A stretch of 64,000 nucleotides of DNA from JBBDWJ01 sp963824095 (GCA_963824095.1 CAWGNS010000008.1:2356001-2420000), one strand, 5' to 3'; positions 8,890-18,786 are shown, counted from the first letter of the stretch. Numbers and translations are program-made. Notes: generated by a model not told the origin, from the sequence alone.

Positions 8890-9236
8890 GGGGGCGAAAC
8901 GGATTCGACGGGATTGAATTCAGCGTAGAGAGGCATACCGGGTTCCGAGCTCCCGTTAAACGATCGGAAAAACATAACTGCCAACAATCAGCAGTTTGCT
9001 TACGCTGCTTAATTAGCAGCCGTCTTCGCCTCCGGGCCCGCACGGGGGTAGCGGACGTCATTTTGCGGGATAGGCTGTAGGCTTCTGCTCGGAGCTGTAA
9101 GCCGAGATTAATCGGGCTGGGCTGGTCCAGGCTCGTTCGCTTCCAGGGGCCGGCTGAGATAACGAGCGAACTAAGTATGTAGTCTCTTTGCGGTGAACTT
9201 TTCCGGACGCGGGTTCAACTCCCGCCGCCTCCACCA
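8890..9236 (+). ncRNA. ssrA: Transfer-messenger RNA (tmRNA)
   Basis: A 347-base tmRNA that rescues stalled ribosomes with SmpB. The 5' end GGGGGCG pairs with CGCCTCC before the encoded 3' ACCA (one G-U pair), forming the alanine-type acceptor stem; GCGGG TTCAACT CCCGC is the T arm. GCGAAACGGATTCGACGGG is the highly conserved 5' domain. The tag frame runs from the resume codon GCC at 8980 to TAA at 9010-9012 and encodes A-N-N-Q-Q-F-A-Y-A-A, ending in the AA that ClpXP-type proteases recognise. The CCA is genome-encoded. smpB is not in the window. A TATCAT at 8872-8877 may be the -10 box. Confidence 0.97.
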
Positions 9237-9266
9237 ACTTCCTGATTGAATCGCAGACTCTTGCAG

Positions 9267-9297
9267 CGGGCCGATCGCACGGCCCGTGTTATTCTTT
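9267..9297 (+). terminator. Terminator of ssrA
   Basis: CGGGCC at 9267-9272 pairs with GGCCCG at 9281-9286, followed by the T-rich tgttattcttt, 30 bases past the tmRNA 3' end. Confidence 0.65.
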
Positions 9298-9436
9298 GCA
9301 GCCGCCCACCGTTCGTTTGGCCCGCCTTTCCGCGCCCACCTGGGGCTCCTCCTCGATCGCCGCCCCCGTGCTCGCGCGGGAATGTCAGGGCGCTGAACCG
9401 CGGCCTCCGCTACCCTCGCTTGGGCGCTTTTTTTAC

Positions 9437-9460
9437 AAACATTTTAGTGCTAAGATGTTT
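9437..9460. promoter_or_regulatory. 24-bp operator-like palindrome
   Basis: AAACATTTTAG and CTAAGATGTTT are inverted copies (10 of 11 positions) separated by TG. The site is AT-rich in GC-rich surroundings, contains TAAGAT, a possible -10 box, and ends just before the small gene at 9466. It therefore has the form of a repressor site over a promoter. The binding protein is unknown. Confidence 0.55.
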
Positions 9461-9465
9461 TGCAA

Positions 9466-9789
9466 ATGGTGTGTGAAGGTTTCGCCTTCAACAACAACGG
9501 GATCGAAATCACGGAACTCTCGCCTGTGTATCTGGAAGGCCGTGTGATCTATGCGGCTTCGTTCGACCCGGCGTTGGAGCCGCAGCCGGTTGCGGCGGCT
9601 CCCCAACCGATCAGGACGCCGCCCCGCTCGCGTCCGTCGAACTCGCGACCTTCGAATTCACGCTCATCGAATTCGCCCTCATCGAATTCGCCCTCATCGA
9701 ATTCGATGGAGACGCGGTTGTTCGTGTTCGGGATCGCGGCCGGTGTGATCGCCGCCATGGCTCTGGGGCAGCACGTCAGCGGGTCGTGA
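9466..9789 (+). CDS. Small membrane-anchored protein with SNS repeats
   Basis: Not recognised. A protein of 107 residues with three parts: an N-terminal 45 residues of mixed composition (starting MVCEGFAFNNNGIEITEL), a Pro/Ser/Asn-rich stretch in which SNS recurs every five residues (residues about 58-82), and a C-terminal hydrophobic segment FVFGIAAGVIAAMAL that could be one membrane helix. The ATG at 9466 was chosen over a TTG two codons earlier. The palindrome directly upstream suggests regulated expression. Coding is supported by the composed domain order and the upstream site, but not by a known family, so this could be a chance open frame. Confidence 0.45.
   Translation: MVCEGFAFNNNGIEITELSPVYLEGRVIYAASFDPALEPQPVAAAPQPIRTPPRSRPSNSRPSNSRSSNSPSSNSPSSNSMETRLFVFGIAAGVIAAMALGQHVSGS
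9637..9711 (+). repeat. Five 15-bp tandem repeats inside the small gene
   Basis: The unit resembles tcatcgaattcgccc and encodes Ser-Asn-Ser-x-x. Units three and four are identical and the outer ones have drifted, so the array can vary in length by slippage while staying in frame. Confidence 0.6.
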
Positions 9790-10021
9790 TTTCGTTGCTC
9801 GTTGTTTCCTCCTGTTGCTGTGCTCTCGCTCGCGGGGTAGATCCCTTCCGCGACGTTTGCGGAATTGGAGTACCCCGGTCCGGGTCGGCGAAAGCCGGTG
9901 GATCGTTTCAAATCAACACCTTGGGCTAACGATAGCGCCGCCGTGTGACCTCTGATTCCGCGCGCCTCCGGCAGCCGATCGCAACAGTTCGCGCCTGCGG
10001 ACCGTCTACCGCGTCGAGGGC

Positions 10022-10027
10022 TAGAAT
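10022..10027 (+). promoter_or_regulatory. -10 box eight bases before an ATG
   Basis: TAGAAT followed by eight bases and the ATG of the PEGA protein. No ribosome binding site fits between them, so a leaderless mRNA is likely. Confidence 0.4.
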
Positions 10028-10035
10028 AGAGACGG

Positions 10036-10977
10036 ATGCGGCTGGCTGGTCCCATCGCGTTGTTCCTGATCGGCAAAGCACTCCTTGCGGGGCCTGCGCC
10101 GAAGGTTTCAACGGCTGTCTTTACCCTCGACGCCGAACAGCGCCTGCTGCTTGTCACGCCAGACAACCCTCTGGAAGATCAGTTGACGCGTTGGGCCTCC
10201 CAATGCCGCATTGAGCCGGGCGACATCGAGCGCGGGGGCGCCGTCGCCGTGTTCGTTTGCTCCGCCCAAGAACAGGCCCCGGAACCCAAGCCCGACGAGC
10301 CCAGCGAAAAGATTCCGGCGACGCTGGCGCTGTTCCGCGATCTCGACGAAACCGTCTATCTTGCCGGCTGTCCGCTGGAGGAAGAGACCGGCGCCGAGAG
10401 CGGCGCGCAGGCCGCTGCCAAGGCCGAACCGGAAAAGGTGAACGCGGAAGACGCCCGCAATTGCCGCGACATCGCCGCCGGCCAAACGTTTTCCGCCGAG
10501 TGGGAAGACGATCAATTACGGCTTGTGGTGCGCGGCCGGCAACTGGCCATGAAGGTCTTTGAAGTCCGGGAAAAACCCAAGACCACCAGCACTCCCTACG
10601 TTCCCTCGCCCTCCCAACGCATGGCTCCAACTGGCCCAGCCACAACCGCTAGCCGTAAAGGCCTCGAGCCGCAAAGCGAACCGCAATGGGAGCCGCCCCA
10701 ACCGGCCGCGGCTTCGGCGGGCCGGCCCTCTCAGCCCGCGGTCTCGGATGTCGAGCCGGCGCGCACCTCGCTGCGAACCGGTCGGCTGACCGTGCAATGC
10801 CCTTCGCGCGAGTTCGCGATCCTGATCGACGGCGCCTATATGGGGGCTTGTCCGATTACGACGACGCTGATTGCCGGACCGCACACGGTCACCATCCGGC
10901 GGCCCGGCAAGGAAGACGAGACGCAGCAGATTCGCGTCGAGGCCGGCAAAACGTTTCGCCTGCGGACGAAGGGATAG
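10036..10977 (+). CDS. Exported PEGA-domain protein
   Basis: A 313-residue protein with an N-terminal signal segment (MRLAGPIALFLIGKALLAGP). The middle is variable, with acidic and Pro/Thr-rich parts (about residues 80-245). Residues about 250-313 form a PEGA domain: GRLTVQCPSREFAILIDGAYMG, then P-I-T and GPHTVTIRRPG. PEGA domains are beta-sandwich modules of exported proteins, often next to kinases or surface systems; no enzymatic role is known. The ATG is preceded by a TAGAAT box only eight bases away. Its end is nine bases from the end of the convergent next gene. Function unknown. Confidence 0.7.
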   Translation: MRLAGPIALFLIGKALLAGPAPKVSTAVFTLDAEQRLLLVTPDNPLEDQLTRWASQCRIEPGDIERGGAVAVFVCSAQEQAPEPKPDEPSEKIPATLALFRDLDETVYLAGCPLEEETGAESGAQAAAKAEPEKVNAEDARNCRDIAAGQTFSAEWEDDQLRLVVRGRQLAMKVFEVREKPKTTSTPYVPSPSQRMAPTGPATTASRKGLEPQSEPQWEPPQPAAASAGRPSQPAVSDVEPARTSLRTGRLTVQCPSREFAILIDGAYMGACPITTTLIAGPHTVTIRRPGKEDETQQIRVEAGKTFRLRTKG

Positions 10978-10986
10978 CCGCGTCGG

Positions 10987-11601
10987 TTAGTGGGTGGGCT
11001 GAGCGACGAGTTCGCGCACGCGCGTCTTGAACTGCTCCAGCCCGAGGCCGTTCACCTCGCGCAACGGGGTGCTTTGGGATTTCACCGCCGCGGCGGTCGG
11101 CCGCTCGACGAGTTGGACGCCTTTGACGGCGGTTTGGACCACGGCCTTGCCGTTGGCTGCGGCGCGGGCGACCCGGAACTTACCCTGCCCCCAACCGCAA
11201 GTACGCAAATAGCCGAGCGGAGTGCGCTCCGCAAACAGCACAACTTCCTCGCCCACCGTGTATTGGGGCGTCCCCGCGATTTGCAGCTCGGTTTCCCCCA
11301 CCGTACCGCCGGGCTCGCTGACCACCAGCTTGCCCGCCGCGCTGCCCTTGAGCCTGTCGGCCACCTGGATTTCGTAGTGGGTCCAGATGTACTTGTGGCT
11401 CTCGTCCCAATCGGTCCAGGTCCGAACAACGGTTCCCTGCACGATGGACTCCGAGGCGTCCACGACCTCCTCCAGGCTCATGCGAGGCACGAGCGTGGCA
11501 TGCAGCGAGGAGATTCCGGCGAACACGAGGAACGCCGCGGCGACGAGGCCGGGTGTGCCCGGCGTAAGTCGCGAGGCGAACCTGCAACGAATCCCATTCA
11601 T
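10987..11601 (-). CDS. Exported protein of unknown function
   Basis: A 204-residue protein with an N-terminal signal (residues about 15-36, LVAAAFLVFAGISSLHA). The mature part has a pattern seen in secreted unknowns: LEEVVDASESIVQGTV, then TDWDESHKYIWTHYEIQV, VVSEPGGTVGE, and YTVGEEVVLFAE followed by a Gly/Trp-containing GWGQGKFRV. I associate this pattern only with uncharacterised proteins. The ATG was chosen for the GAAAGGAG-type ribosome binding site 12-20 bases upstream and the signal; the frame stays open 40 codons upstream. It is convergent with the PEGA gene. Confidence 0.65.
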   Translation of the reverse strand: MNGIRCRFASRLTPGTPGLVAAAFLVFAGISSLHATLVPRMSLEEVVDASESIVQGTVVRTWTDWDESHKYIWTHYEIQVADRLKGSAAGKLVVSEPGGTVGETELQIAGTPQYTVGEEVVLFAERTPLGYLRTCGWGQGKFRVARAAANGKAVVQTAVKGVQLVERPTAAAVKSQSTPLREVNGLGLEQFKTRVRELVAQPTH

Positions 11602-11831
11602 TCGAACCGATACTCCTTTCGGGCCGGACAAGCCTGGAAGAGCGGCGTGACGCCCTTCGAGATTTACACAACTCTGCGCCCGGAGGCTCGCGGCGGGAAC
11701 AAGGCTTCCATCCGAGGCCACTCGCGAAGCCGAGCCGGGAACCCCCGGTCCGCGTTCGCCTGTTTTCAGTATCGGATATCCGGCCGGCCGCGGCTTTGCC
11801 GGCCATTCCAGAGTGCCCGGGAATTGCCCCT

Positions 11832-12932
11832 CTAGCGCCCTTCGTAGAGATACGCGGTATCGAGATGGCGGCTGCCCGAGCCGTCATTCACCACATACTG
11901 GGCGCGCCGCGACTCTCCACCAATCTTGCGATAGCCCCACAGGTTGGCCGCGCCGTGCTTGCCGTCCTTGCGTAGGGCATAGAACGAAAGCTGGATCGCA
12001 TCGAGACGGGCGTGATCGTCGTTGTAGTTCCGCGAAACACGCTTCAGGGCGTCGAGGCAGGCGGCCTCGGGCTCCATGCCGTGGCGCATGTTCTCGACGA
12101 CGGTGTGCGCGCCGACCACGCGAATGTTTTCCTCGCCGCGGCCGGTGGAGCCCGCCGCTCCCACGTCCTGGTCGACGTAGAGACCCGCGCCGATGATCGG
12201 CGAATCGCCGACGCGGCCGGGAATCTTCCAGGCCAGGCCGCTGGTCGTGGTGCAGCCCGACATCTCGCCTTTGGGGTTGAGCGTGAGGCAGGTGATCGTG
12301 CCGGTAGGCGGGTGGGCAATGACGTGACGAGCCCAGGCGATCCACTCGGGCTTGGCCTCGGGAAAACGCTCCAGCAGCCGCGCGCTTCCCTTCCCGGAGC
12401 CGCGCGAGCCCGGAGGCGCGTCGAGGCCGGGGCCCCAATCGCCGCCCAGCGATTCCTTCCACATCAGCCACGCCAGGCGGGCCTTGTCGGTGAGCAGATC
12501 CTCTTCCTGGAAGCCGTGCATTTTGGCGAAACGCAGCGCTCCGTCGGCGACCAGCATGATGTGGTCGGTCTGCTCCATCACCAGCTTGGCGATTTTCGAC
12601 GGCGTCTTGATGCCGCGGATCGCGCCCACCGAGCCGGCGCGGCGCGACGGGCCGTGCATCACGCAGGAGTCGAGCTCGACGACGCCGTCTTCGTTGGGCA
12701 GTCCACCGTAGCCGACGCTGCTGTCTTCGGGGTCGAGCTCCTGGATGTTGACGCCGGCGATGGCCGCGTCGAGCGTGTCGGCGCCGGATTTGAGCAACCC
12801 GACGGCCTTATTGCAGCAGGCCACGCCGTTGGAACTGGAAACGGCGATTTCCGATGGCGGCGCGGATTGTGCGAAAGCCGGAACGGCGGCGGATGCCAGC
12901 GAGGTTTGGAGCAATCGGCGGCGTGAGATCAT
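11832..12932 (-). CDS. Tat-exported glycosylasparaginase-family hydrolase
   Basis: A 366-residue N-terminal nucleophile hydrolase related to N4-(beta-N-acetylglucosaminyl)-L-asparaginase and plant-type asparaginase. ISRRRLLQTSLASAAVPAFA is a twin-arginine signal. VGYGGLPNEDGVVELDSCVM, HVIAHPPTGTITCL (the Thr of the TGTI run is the likely autocleavage nucleophile) and GRVGDSPIIGAGLYVD are family blocks in order. Family enzymes self-cleave into alpha and beta chains and release Asp from glycosylated or free Asn; here the action would be outside the cytoplasm. The GGGAGG site and TAAACT box just upstream fix the start. Confidence 0.83.
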   Translation of the reverse strand: MISRRRLLQTSLASAAVPAFAQSAPPSEIAVSSSNGVACCNKAVGLLKSGADTLDAAIAGVNIQELDPEDSSVGYGGLPNEDGVVELDSCVMHGPSRRAGSVGAIRGIKTPSKIAKLVMEQTDHIMLVADGALRFAKMHGFQEEDLLTDKARLAWLMWKESLGGDWGPGLDAPPGSRGSGKGSARLLERFPEAKPEWIAWARHVIAHPPTGTITCLTLNPKGEMSGCTTTSGLAWKIPGRVGDSPIIGAGLYVDQDVGAAGSTGRGEENIRVVGAHTVVENMRHGMEPEAACLDALKRVSRNYNDDHARLDAIQLSFYALRKDGKHGAANLWGYRKIGGESRRAQYVVNDGSGSRHLDTAYLYEGR

Positions 12933-12936
12933 GGGG

Positions 12937-12954
12937 CCTCCCTGGGAGAGTTTA
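12937..12954 (-). promoter_or_regulatory. -10 box and ribosome binding site of the asparaginase gene
   Basis: Read on the minus strand, TAAACT (12954-12949) is followed by GGGAGG (12942-12937), four bases from the ATG. Confidence 0.45.
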
Positions 12955-13143
12955 GCGTGTTTGATTCGTGTTTCTCATTCTTTTCCGCCGGCGGCGGTGG
13001 GGGTGGGCTGCGGGACAGCAGAGTGGCGGGACGATCTTTATGGGGGATTGGCGGTGGAGCCGGGTTGTTGCGGGTGATGGGCGGCGGATGCGGCTTGTGG
13101 TTTTTTGGTGGCGGCGATGCCTGTTTGGCGGTGGGCCTTGTTG

Positions 13144-13233
13144 TGGTGGGTCGGGGTGTTTTGGGCAGGCTGGAAGCGCTGCCCCACTGTGGGTCGGGTG
13201 TTTTGGGCAGGCCGGGAGCCCTGCCCCACTGGG
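13144..13233 (+). repeat. Tandem pair of GGGCAGG hairpin repeats
   Basis: Two direct copies of a 45-base unit (about 13144-13190 and 13189-13233), each holding the GGGCAGG-CCTGCCC hairpin (13163-13186 and 13205-13228). They end at the sppA stop codon. The rest of the 300-base gap 12933-13143 is G-rich with short GGTGGG runs and no gene. Confidence 0.6.
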
Positions 13234-13234
13234 T

Positions 13235-14974
13235 CTATTGCACGGTTATGGTGTAGGGCGACAGGCGCAGCATACCGCCTTGCATCAGGGCCGGCCAGGC
13301 GCTCAGGTCGCCCAGGTGGGCGCGCAGAAAAGCGTGCAGGCGCGAGGACTGCGCCATCGAGTCGCGGTGGAACAGCAGGTCGATGAAACGCTTCGGCGCC
13401 GGATAGGTGACCAGCCGGATCTTGTCGGTGTCTTTGAGGCCGGCTTCGCTTTTGGCGATCTCGATGGCTTTGTCGAAGCCGCCGACCTCGTCGACCAGAC
13501 CATGCCGCTGCGCCTGGGTCCCGAGCCAGACGCGGCCCTGGGCGATCTCGTCGACCTGGTCCCAGGCCTGTCCGCGGGCGTCGGCCACCTTCTGCACGAA
13601 GCTGCGGTAGGTGGTTTCGATGCCTTCGCGCAGCTTGGCGCGCTCGGCGTCGGTGAGGCCGCGGTAGTCGGTATAGATGTCGGCGTAGCGTCCCCGGGTA
13701 AGGATTTCTTTCTTGATGCCGATCTTCTCGTAGAGCCCGTGCAGGTTCAGTTTGCCGAAGAAGACCCCGATCGAGCCGGTGTAGGTGCCCGGGTAGGCCA
13801 CCAAAGGCGCTTTCGTCATCGCCATGTAGTAACCGCCCGAGGCCGCCACGTCGCTCATCGAAACCACTAGCGGCTTGTCTTCTTTGAGCAACTGCATCTC
13901 GCGCCACATCTCGTCGGAAGCGAAGGCGTCGCCGCCGGGCGAGTCGATCCGTAAAATCACGGCCTTGATGTCGTCGTCCTCGCGGACCTGCTCGAGGGTC
14001 TTGTTGAAGCTGTCGGAGCCCAGGACGTCGTCTCCAAACACCGGGTCGGAGTCGCTATCGCCTTGCATGATAGCGCCGACCGCGTAGACGATGGCCACCT
14101 TGTTCTTGCCGCTGAGCCCGAGCGAGTCCATCGGAACCTTGCGGTAGCGGCTCTCCTCGACCTCGTTCAATTCGTCGACGCCGAGCTTCTCCTTGAGCCG
14201 GTCGCGGAACTCGTCCTCGTAGAGCAGCCCGTCGACCAGGCCGGCGTCCAGCGCGTCTTGCGACATGAAGGGACCCTGGTCGATGATCGCTTTCATCTCG
14301 TCGACGGTCTTGCCGCGCGACTGCCCGGTGGCCTCCAGAAACTGGCTGAACAACTCGTCGAGAATGGAGTTGGTGACCTCGCGGAAGGCGTCGGACATGC
14401 CGCTCCGCGAGTACGGCTCGACGGCGCTCTTATACTTGCCGATGTGCTCCATTTCGGCTTCGATGCCCAGCTTGCTGAGCGTGTCTTTGAAGAAGGAAAC
14501 CTCGGCGCGCAAGCCGCGCACGTCGAGCATCGCCTCCGGCAGCAGGTAGACCTGGTCGGCGGCGCTGGCGACATAGTAGTCGGTCGAGTCGCCGCCCGAC
14601 ATCAGCGCCAGGACGGGCTTGCCCGACTTGCGGAATTTCTCGATGTCGGAGCGGATCTCCTGGGCGCGGGCCCAACCCACGTCCAGATCGTGGCAGTAGA
14701 GAGCGACCGCCCGGATGCGCTTGTCGGCGGCCGCCTTCTCGAACAGATCGTGCATTTCGAGCATCGTCGGCGGCACGCCATGATCCAGGAAATTGAACGA
14801 GAAATCCATGGCGATGTGTTCGGGCACCGGCCCGGAGAGTTCCACCGAGAGCACCGAATTGTCGACGATACTCGGCTCGGACGAGCGCAGTGTCGAAAAC
14901 ATCAGGGCGGCGATCACCACCAGCATCACCACCAGGATGAAGCCGGTCAGGATGCCGAGCAGATACTTGACCAT
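13235..14974 (-). CDS. sppA: Signal peptide peptidase SppA, 67-kDa type
   Basis: A 579-residue inner-membrane serine protease of family S49 that degrades cleaved signal peptides. Residues 1-25 (VKYLLGILTGFILVVML) form the single membrane anchor. The tandem-domain form is complete: GKYKSAVEPY in the N-terminal half carries the general-base Lys, and DVAASGGYYMA in the C-terminal half carries the nucleophile Ser. GRVWLGTQA and VDEVGG are family blocks. The ATG at 14974 with a GAGG upstream gives the usual start; a TTG at 15058 lies five bases after a TATAAT box and would add 28 basic and Pro-rich residues. Transcribed divergently from gatB. Confidence 0.9.
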   Translation of the reverse strand: MVKYLLGILTGFILVVMLVVIAALMFSTLRSSEPSIVDNSVLSVELSGPVPEHIAMDFSFNFLDHGVPPTMLEMHDLFEKAAADKRIRAVALYCHDLDVGWARAQEIRSDIEKFRKSGKPVLALMSGGDSTDYYVASAADQVYLLPEAMLDVRGLRAEVSFFKDTLSKLGIEAEMEHIGKYKSAVEPYSRSGMSDAFREVTNSILDELFSQFLEATGQSRGKTVDEMKAIIDQGPFMSQDALDAGLVDGLLYEDEFRDRLKEKLGVDELNEVEESRYRKVPMDSLGLSGKNKVAIVYAVGAIMQGDSDSDPVFGDDVLGSDSFNKTLEQVREDDDIKAVILRIDSPGGDAFASDEMWREMQLLKEDKPLVVSMSDVAASGGYYMAMTKAPLVAYPGTYTGSIGVFFGKLNLHGLYEKIGIKKEILTRGRYADIYTDYRGLTDAERAKLREGIETTYRSFVQKVADARGQAWDQVDEIAQGRVWLGTQAQRHGLVDEVGGFDKAIEIAKSEAGLKDTDKIRLVTYPAPKRFIDLLFHRDSMAQSSRLHAFLRAHLGDLSAWPALMQGGMLRLSPYTITVQ

Positions 14975-15063
14975 GGAAAACCTCGCGCCAAAAAAGGGAG
15001 CCGGGGCTGGAGTCGGAAGCACACGCCACGGGCTCCGGCGCCCATAACGCGTTTTCAAAAAGC

Positions 15064-15069
15064 ATTATA
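15064..15069 (-). promoter_or_regulatory. -10 box upstream of sppA
   Basis: A perfect TATAAT on the minus strand, 90 bases before the chosen sppA ATG and five bases before an in-frame TTG at 15058. No clear -35 box. Confidence 0.5.
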
Positions 15070-15135
15070 TCCTGCGGCGTCCGAGCGACTTGCGGACCGT
15101 GGACAGGCCGGGGCAGCCTGCCAGGCCGCGCTTGT

Positions 15136-15141
15136 TATAAT
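15136..15141 (+). promoter_or_regulatory. -10 box of gatB
   Basis: A perfect TATAAT about 90 bases before the gatB start, back to back with the sppA box. No clear -35 box. Confidence 0.5.
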
Positions 15142-15230
15142 TTCGGTCGTACCGCCAAAGAATTTTCAACGCGCTGCCATGCCGCCTGCGGGCGTGGGGC
15201 GAGCGTAGTCTTTAGCCCTGGGAGCACTGC

Positions 15231-16712
<1,482 letters not shown>

Positions 16713-16839
16713 GAGCGTTCGAAATAAGGCCGCAGGGTCGCCGGAGAGCCGGCCAAGCTCAACCGCTTGGCCGCGCGAAGCTTTCCGCGAGGCCTTGCTT
16801 GCGCCGCGTGCGCTGTTTCCGCTGCCAAGGAGCATCACC

Positions 16840-17787
16840 ATGCCCACCCCGACCAACCCCTGGACCCGCCGCGAAATGCTGCTGGGAACCGCCGCCGCCT
16901 CCCTGGCGGCTGCCGTGCCCGTGCCCGCCGCGCCCAAGAGCAAGCCGGCCGGCAAGCCGACCCTGTGCCTGTTCTCCAAGCACCTGCCCTACCTCGGCTA
17001 CAAGGATCTGGCGAGCACACTCCGCCAGTTGGGCTTTGCGGGCGTCGATCTGACCACCCGCGCGCAAGGGCACGTCCTGCCCGAGCGTGTTGCCGAGGAC
17101 CTGCCCAAGGCATTCGAGGCTTTGCAGAACGAAGGCATCGAACTGCCGATGATTACCACCGGGTTGACCTCGCTCAGCGACCCGACGGCGCGGCCGACCC
17201 TCGAAACGGCGGCGCGGCTGAAGATTCCCTTCTGGAAGCTGGGCTACTACCGCTACGGCGATCTCACGAAGCTCGATGACCGGCTCAACGAGGTCAAAGG
17301 CGAGGTCGAAAGGCTGGCCGCGCTGAGCCGGCAGGTCGGCATGCGCGGCGGTTTCCACAACCATTCCGGGACGGTTGTGGGTGCGGCGACGTGGGATCAC
17401 TGGTGGGCGCTGCGCGACACCGATCCGCAGTCCATCGGCTTCTATTTCGACCCCTGCCACGCCACCATCGAGGGCGGCCTCGGCGGCTGGCAGATCGGCT
17501 TTCAGCGTCTCGCCGCGAGTATCCACATGGTGGCCATCAAGGATTTCTACTGGGAGAAGCAGGGCGGCAAATGGGAAGCGGTGATGTGCCCGCTCGGCGA
17601 AGGCATGGTCAATTTCCCCAAGTTTTTCGAGATGCTCGCCGCCAGCGGCTTTTCCGGGCCGATCTCGATGCACGTCGAGTATGAGGTCGAAGCACCCACC
17701 GAGGCTGCCAAGCGCGAGAAGGAACTGGCGGCGATCCAGAAGGATTACGCGTATCTGAAACCGCTGGTCGAGAAGGCGTTTGCGTGA
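16840..17787 (+). CDS. Tat-exported sugar isomerase/epimerase-like TIM barrel
   Basis: A 315-residue xylose-isomerase-like (AP endonuclease 2 superfamily) TIM barrel. The N-terminus TRREMLLGTAAASLAAAVPV is a twin-arginine signal, so the enzyme acts in the periplasm. GFAGVDLTTR, GGFHNHSG (metal His), YFDPCHATIEGG and HMVAIKDFYW provide the expected metal ligands, and PLGEGMVNFPKF and MHVEYE close the barrel. Substrate unknown; homologues act on sugars or inositols. The ATG is set by the CCAAGGAG site upstream and the signal. The gene starts 128 bases after gatB and may be read through from it. Confidence 0.82.
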   Translation: MPTPTNPWTRREMLLGTAAASLAAAVPVPAAPKSKPAGKPTLCLFSKHLPYLGYKDLASTLRQLGFAGVDLTTRAQGHVLPERVAEDLPKAFEALQNEGIELPMITTGLTSLSDPTARPTLETAARLKIPFWKLGYYRYGDLTKLDDRLNEVKGEVERLAALSRQVGMRGGFHNHSGTVVGAATWDHWWALRDTDPQSIGFYFDPCHATIEGGLGGWQIGFQRLAASIHMVAIKDFYWEKQGGKWEAVMCPLGEGMVNFPKFFEMLAASGFSGPISMHVEYEVEAPTEAAKREKELAAIQKDYAYLKPLVEKAFA

Positions 17788-17992
17788 GGGCGGTTGATCG
17801 GTCGACGGTGGATCGGCTGATCCGAGAGTCGATGGTGGACGCGTTCTGACGCTGCTCTTCGTCTTTGCATTCCGTCGTGGGTGAGCCCAATGCACCCGGC
17901 GGCGCGCCTCGCCCGCTTTTCCTTCTTTCGAATCCGGTGTACCAATGGATGGGTCGGGGCGTCTTGCGGTCAACCGATCAACGGCCGACGGA

Positions 17993-18556
17993 TCAACCGC
18001 TTACGAGCTCCGACATCTTGAAAATCTGGGCGAACGGGCAGTGATGCTGCTGTTCGATCGCTTCGCGCCCGCCTTGCTCACGGTCCACCAGGCAGATCGC
18101 GCCTAACACTTCCATCCCCGCTTCGCGCGCCACCTCGATCGCCTTGATGGTCGAGCCGCCCGTGGTGCAAACATCGTCGACGATCACGGTTTTCTTGCCG
18201 GATGGCTCGTCGATCCCCTCGATGAACTTCTGCCGGCCGTGCTTTTTGGCTTCCTTGCGGATCAGGAAGGCGTTGATGGCCGAGCCGGTATCGAGCGATT
18301 CGCGCGCCACCGCCGTGACGACCGGGTCGGCTCCCATGGTCAGCCCGCCGACGACATCGGGCGCCCAGCCAAGCTCCTGCATCTTGGCCACGAACAGGCG
18401 CCCGATCAGGGGCATCGCTTCGGCTCGCAGCGTGGTCAGGCGGCAGTCCACGTAGAGGTTGCTGCGCTGGCCCGAGGCGAGCACGAAGTCGCCGAAACGC
18501 ACCGAATGCGTCTTGAGGATCTGTTGGAGGCGTTCGCGGTCTTGTGATGTCGCCAA
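17993..18556 (-). CDS. pyrE: Orotate phosphoribosyltransferase
   Basis: A 187-residue enzyme that joins orotate and PRPP to make OMP in pyrimidine synthesis. VIVDDVCTTGGSTIKAIE is the PRPP-binding loop; FVLASGQRSNLYVDCR, VVGGLTMGADPV and AFLIRKEAKKHGRQKFIEG are family blocks, the last holding the catalytic loop Lys. Length is slightly under the E. coli enzyme but typical of this class. It stands alone, with no other pyr gene adjacent; pyrH lies 39 kb away in the translation operon. Confidence 0.93.
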   Translation of the reverse strand: MATSQDRERLQQILKTHSVRFGDFVLASGQRSNLYVDCRLTTLRAEAMPLIGRLFVAKMQELGWAPDVVGGLTMGADPVVTAVARESLDTGSAINAFLIRKEAKKHGRQKFIEGIDEPSGKKTVIVDDVCTTGGSTIKAIEVAREAGMEVLGAICLVDREQGGREAIEQQHHCPFAQIFKMSELVSG

Positions 18557-18761
18557 GGTGGTGGATTCTCCTGGGTTTTTTGCGAGGACGCGGGCGGCGC
18601 CCCGATGAAGGCTGACGGTGGCTGTCGTCCATTCGGGCGCTGCCCTGATCTGATGTTGAATCTCATCCGAGGATAGCGTAGGCGGTGGCTCCGGCTGGGC
18701 CGGTTCTTGGGTTCGGCCGCAGTGCTGGCGGTGGCGGGCGGCTCGCCGCTTCGCGGCTCGC

Positions 18762-18786
18762 GACAGGCGGGAGCGCCTGTCTCTAC
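18762..18786 (-). repeat. GACAGGCG palindrome repeat, single reverse copy
   Basis: A 25-base copy of the family described at 28602: arms GACAGGCG and CGCCTGTC around a four-base loop, then CTAC. On the reverse strand the adjoining GCGAGCCGC/GCGGC hairpin matches that at 24986-25008. It lies in the 270-base gap between rbsC-like and pyrE genes. Confidence 0.6.

Noticed and set aside
9437..9460. CIRCE (HrcA) operator
   Set aside because: AGTGCTAA resembles one CIRCE half, but the other half with the 9-base spacer is absent; the actual symmetry has a 2-base spacer.
9637..9711. CRISPR-like array
   Set aside because: The repeats are 15 bases, have no spacers, and lie within an open frame. No cas genes are present.
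9237..10035. Minus-strand frame 9549-10166 as the gene of this region
   Set aside because: Arg/Ala-rich composition without domains; the plus-strand small gene and PEGA gene explain the region better.
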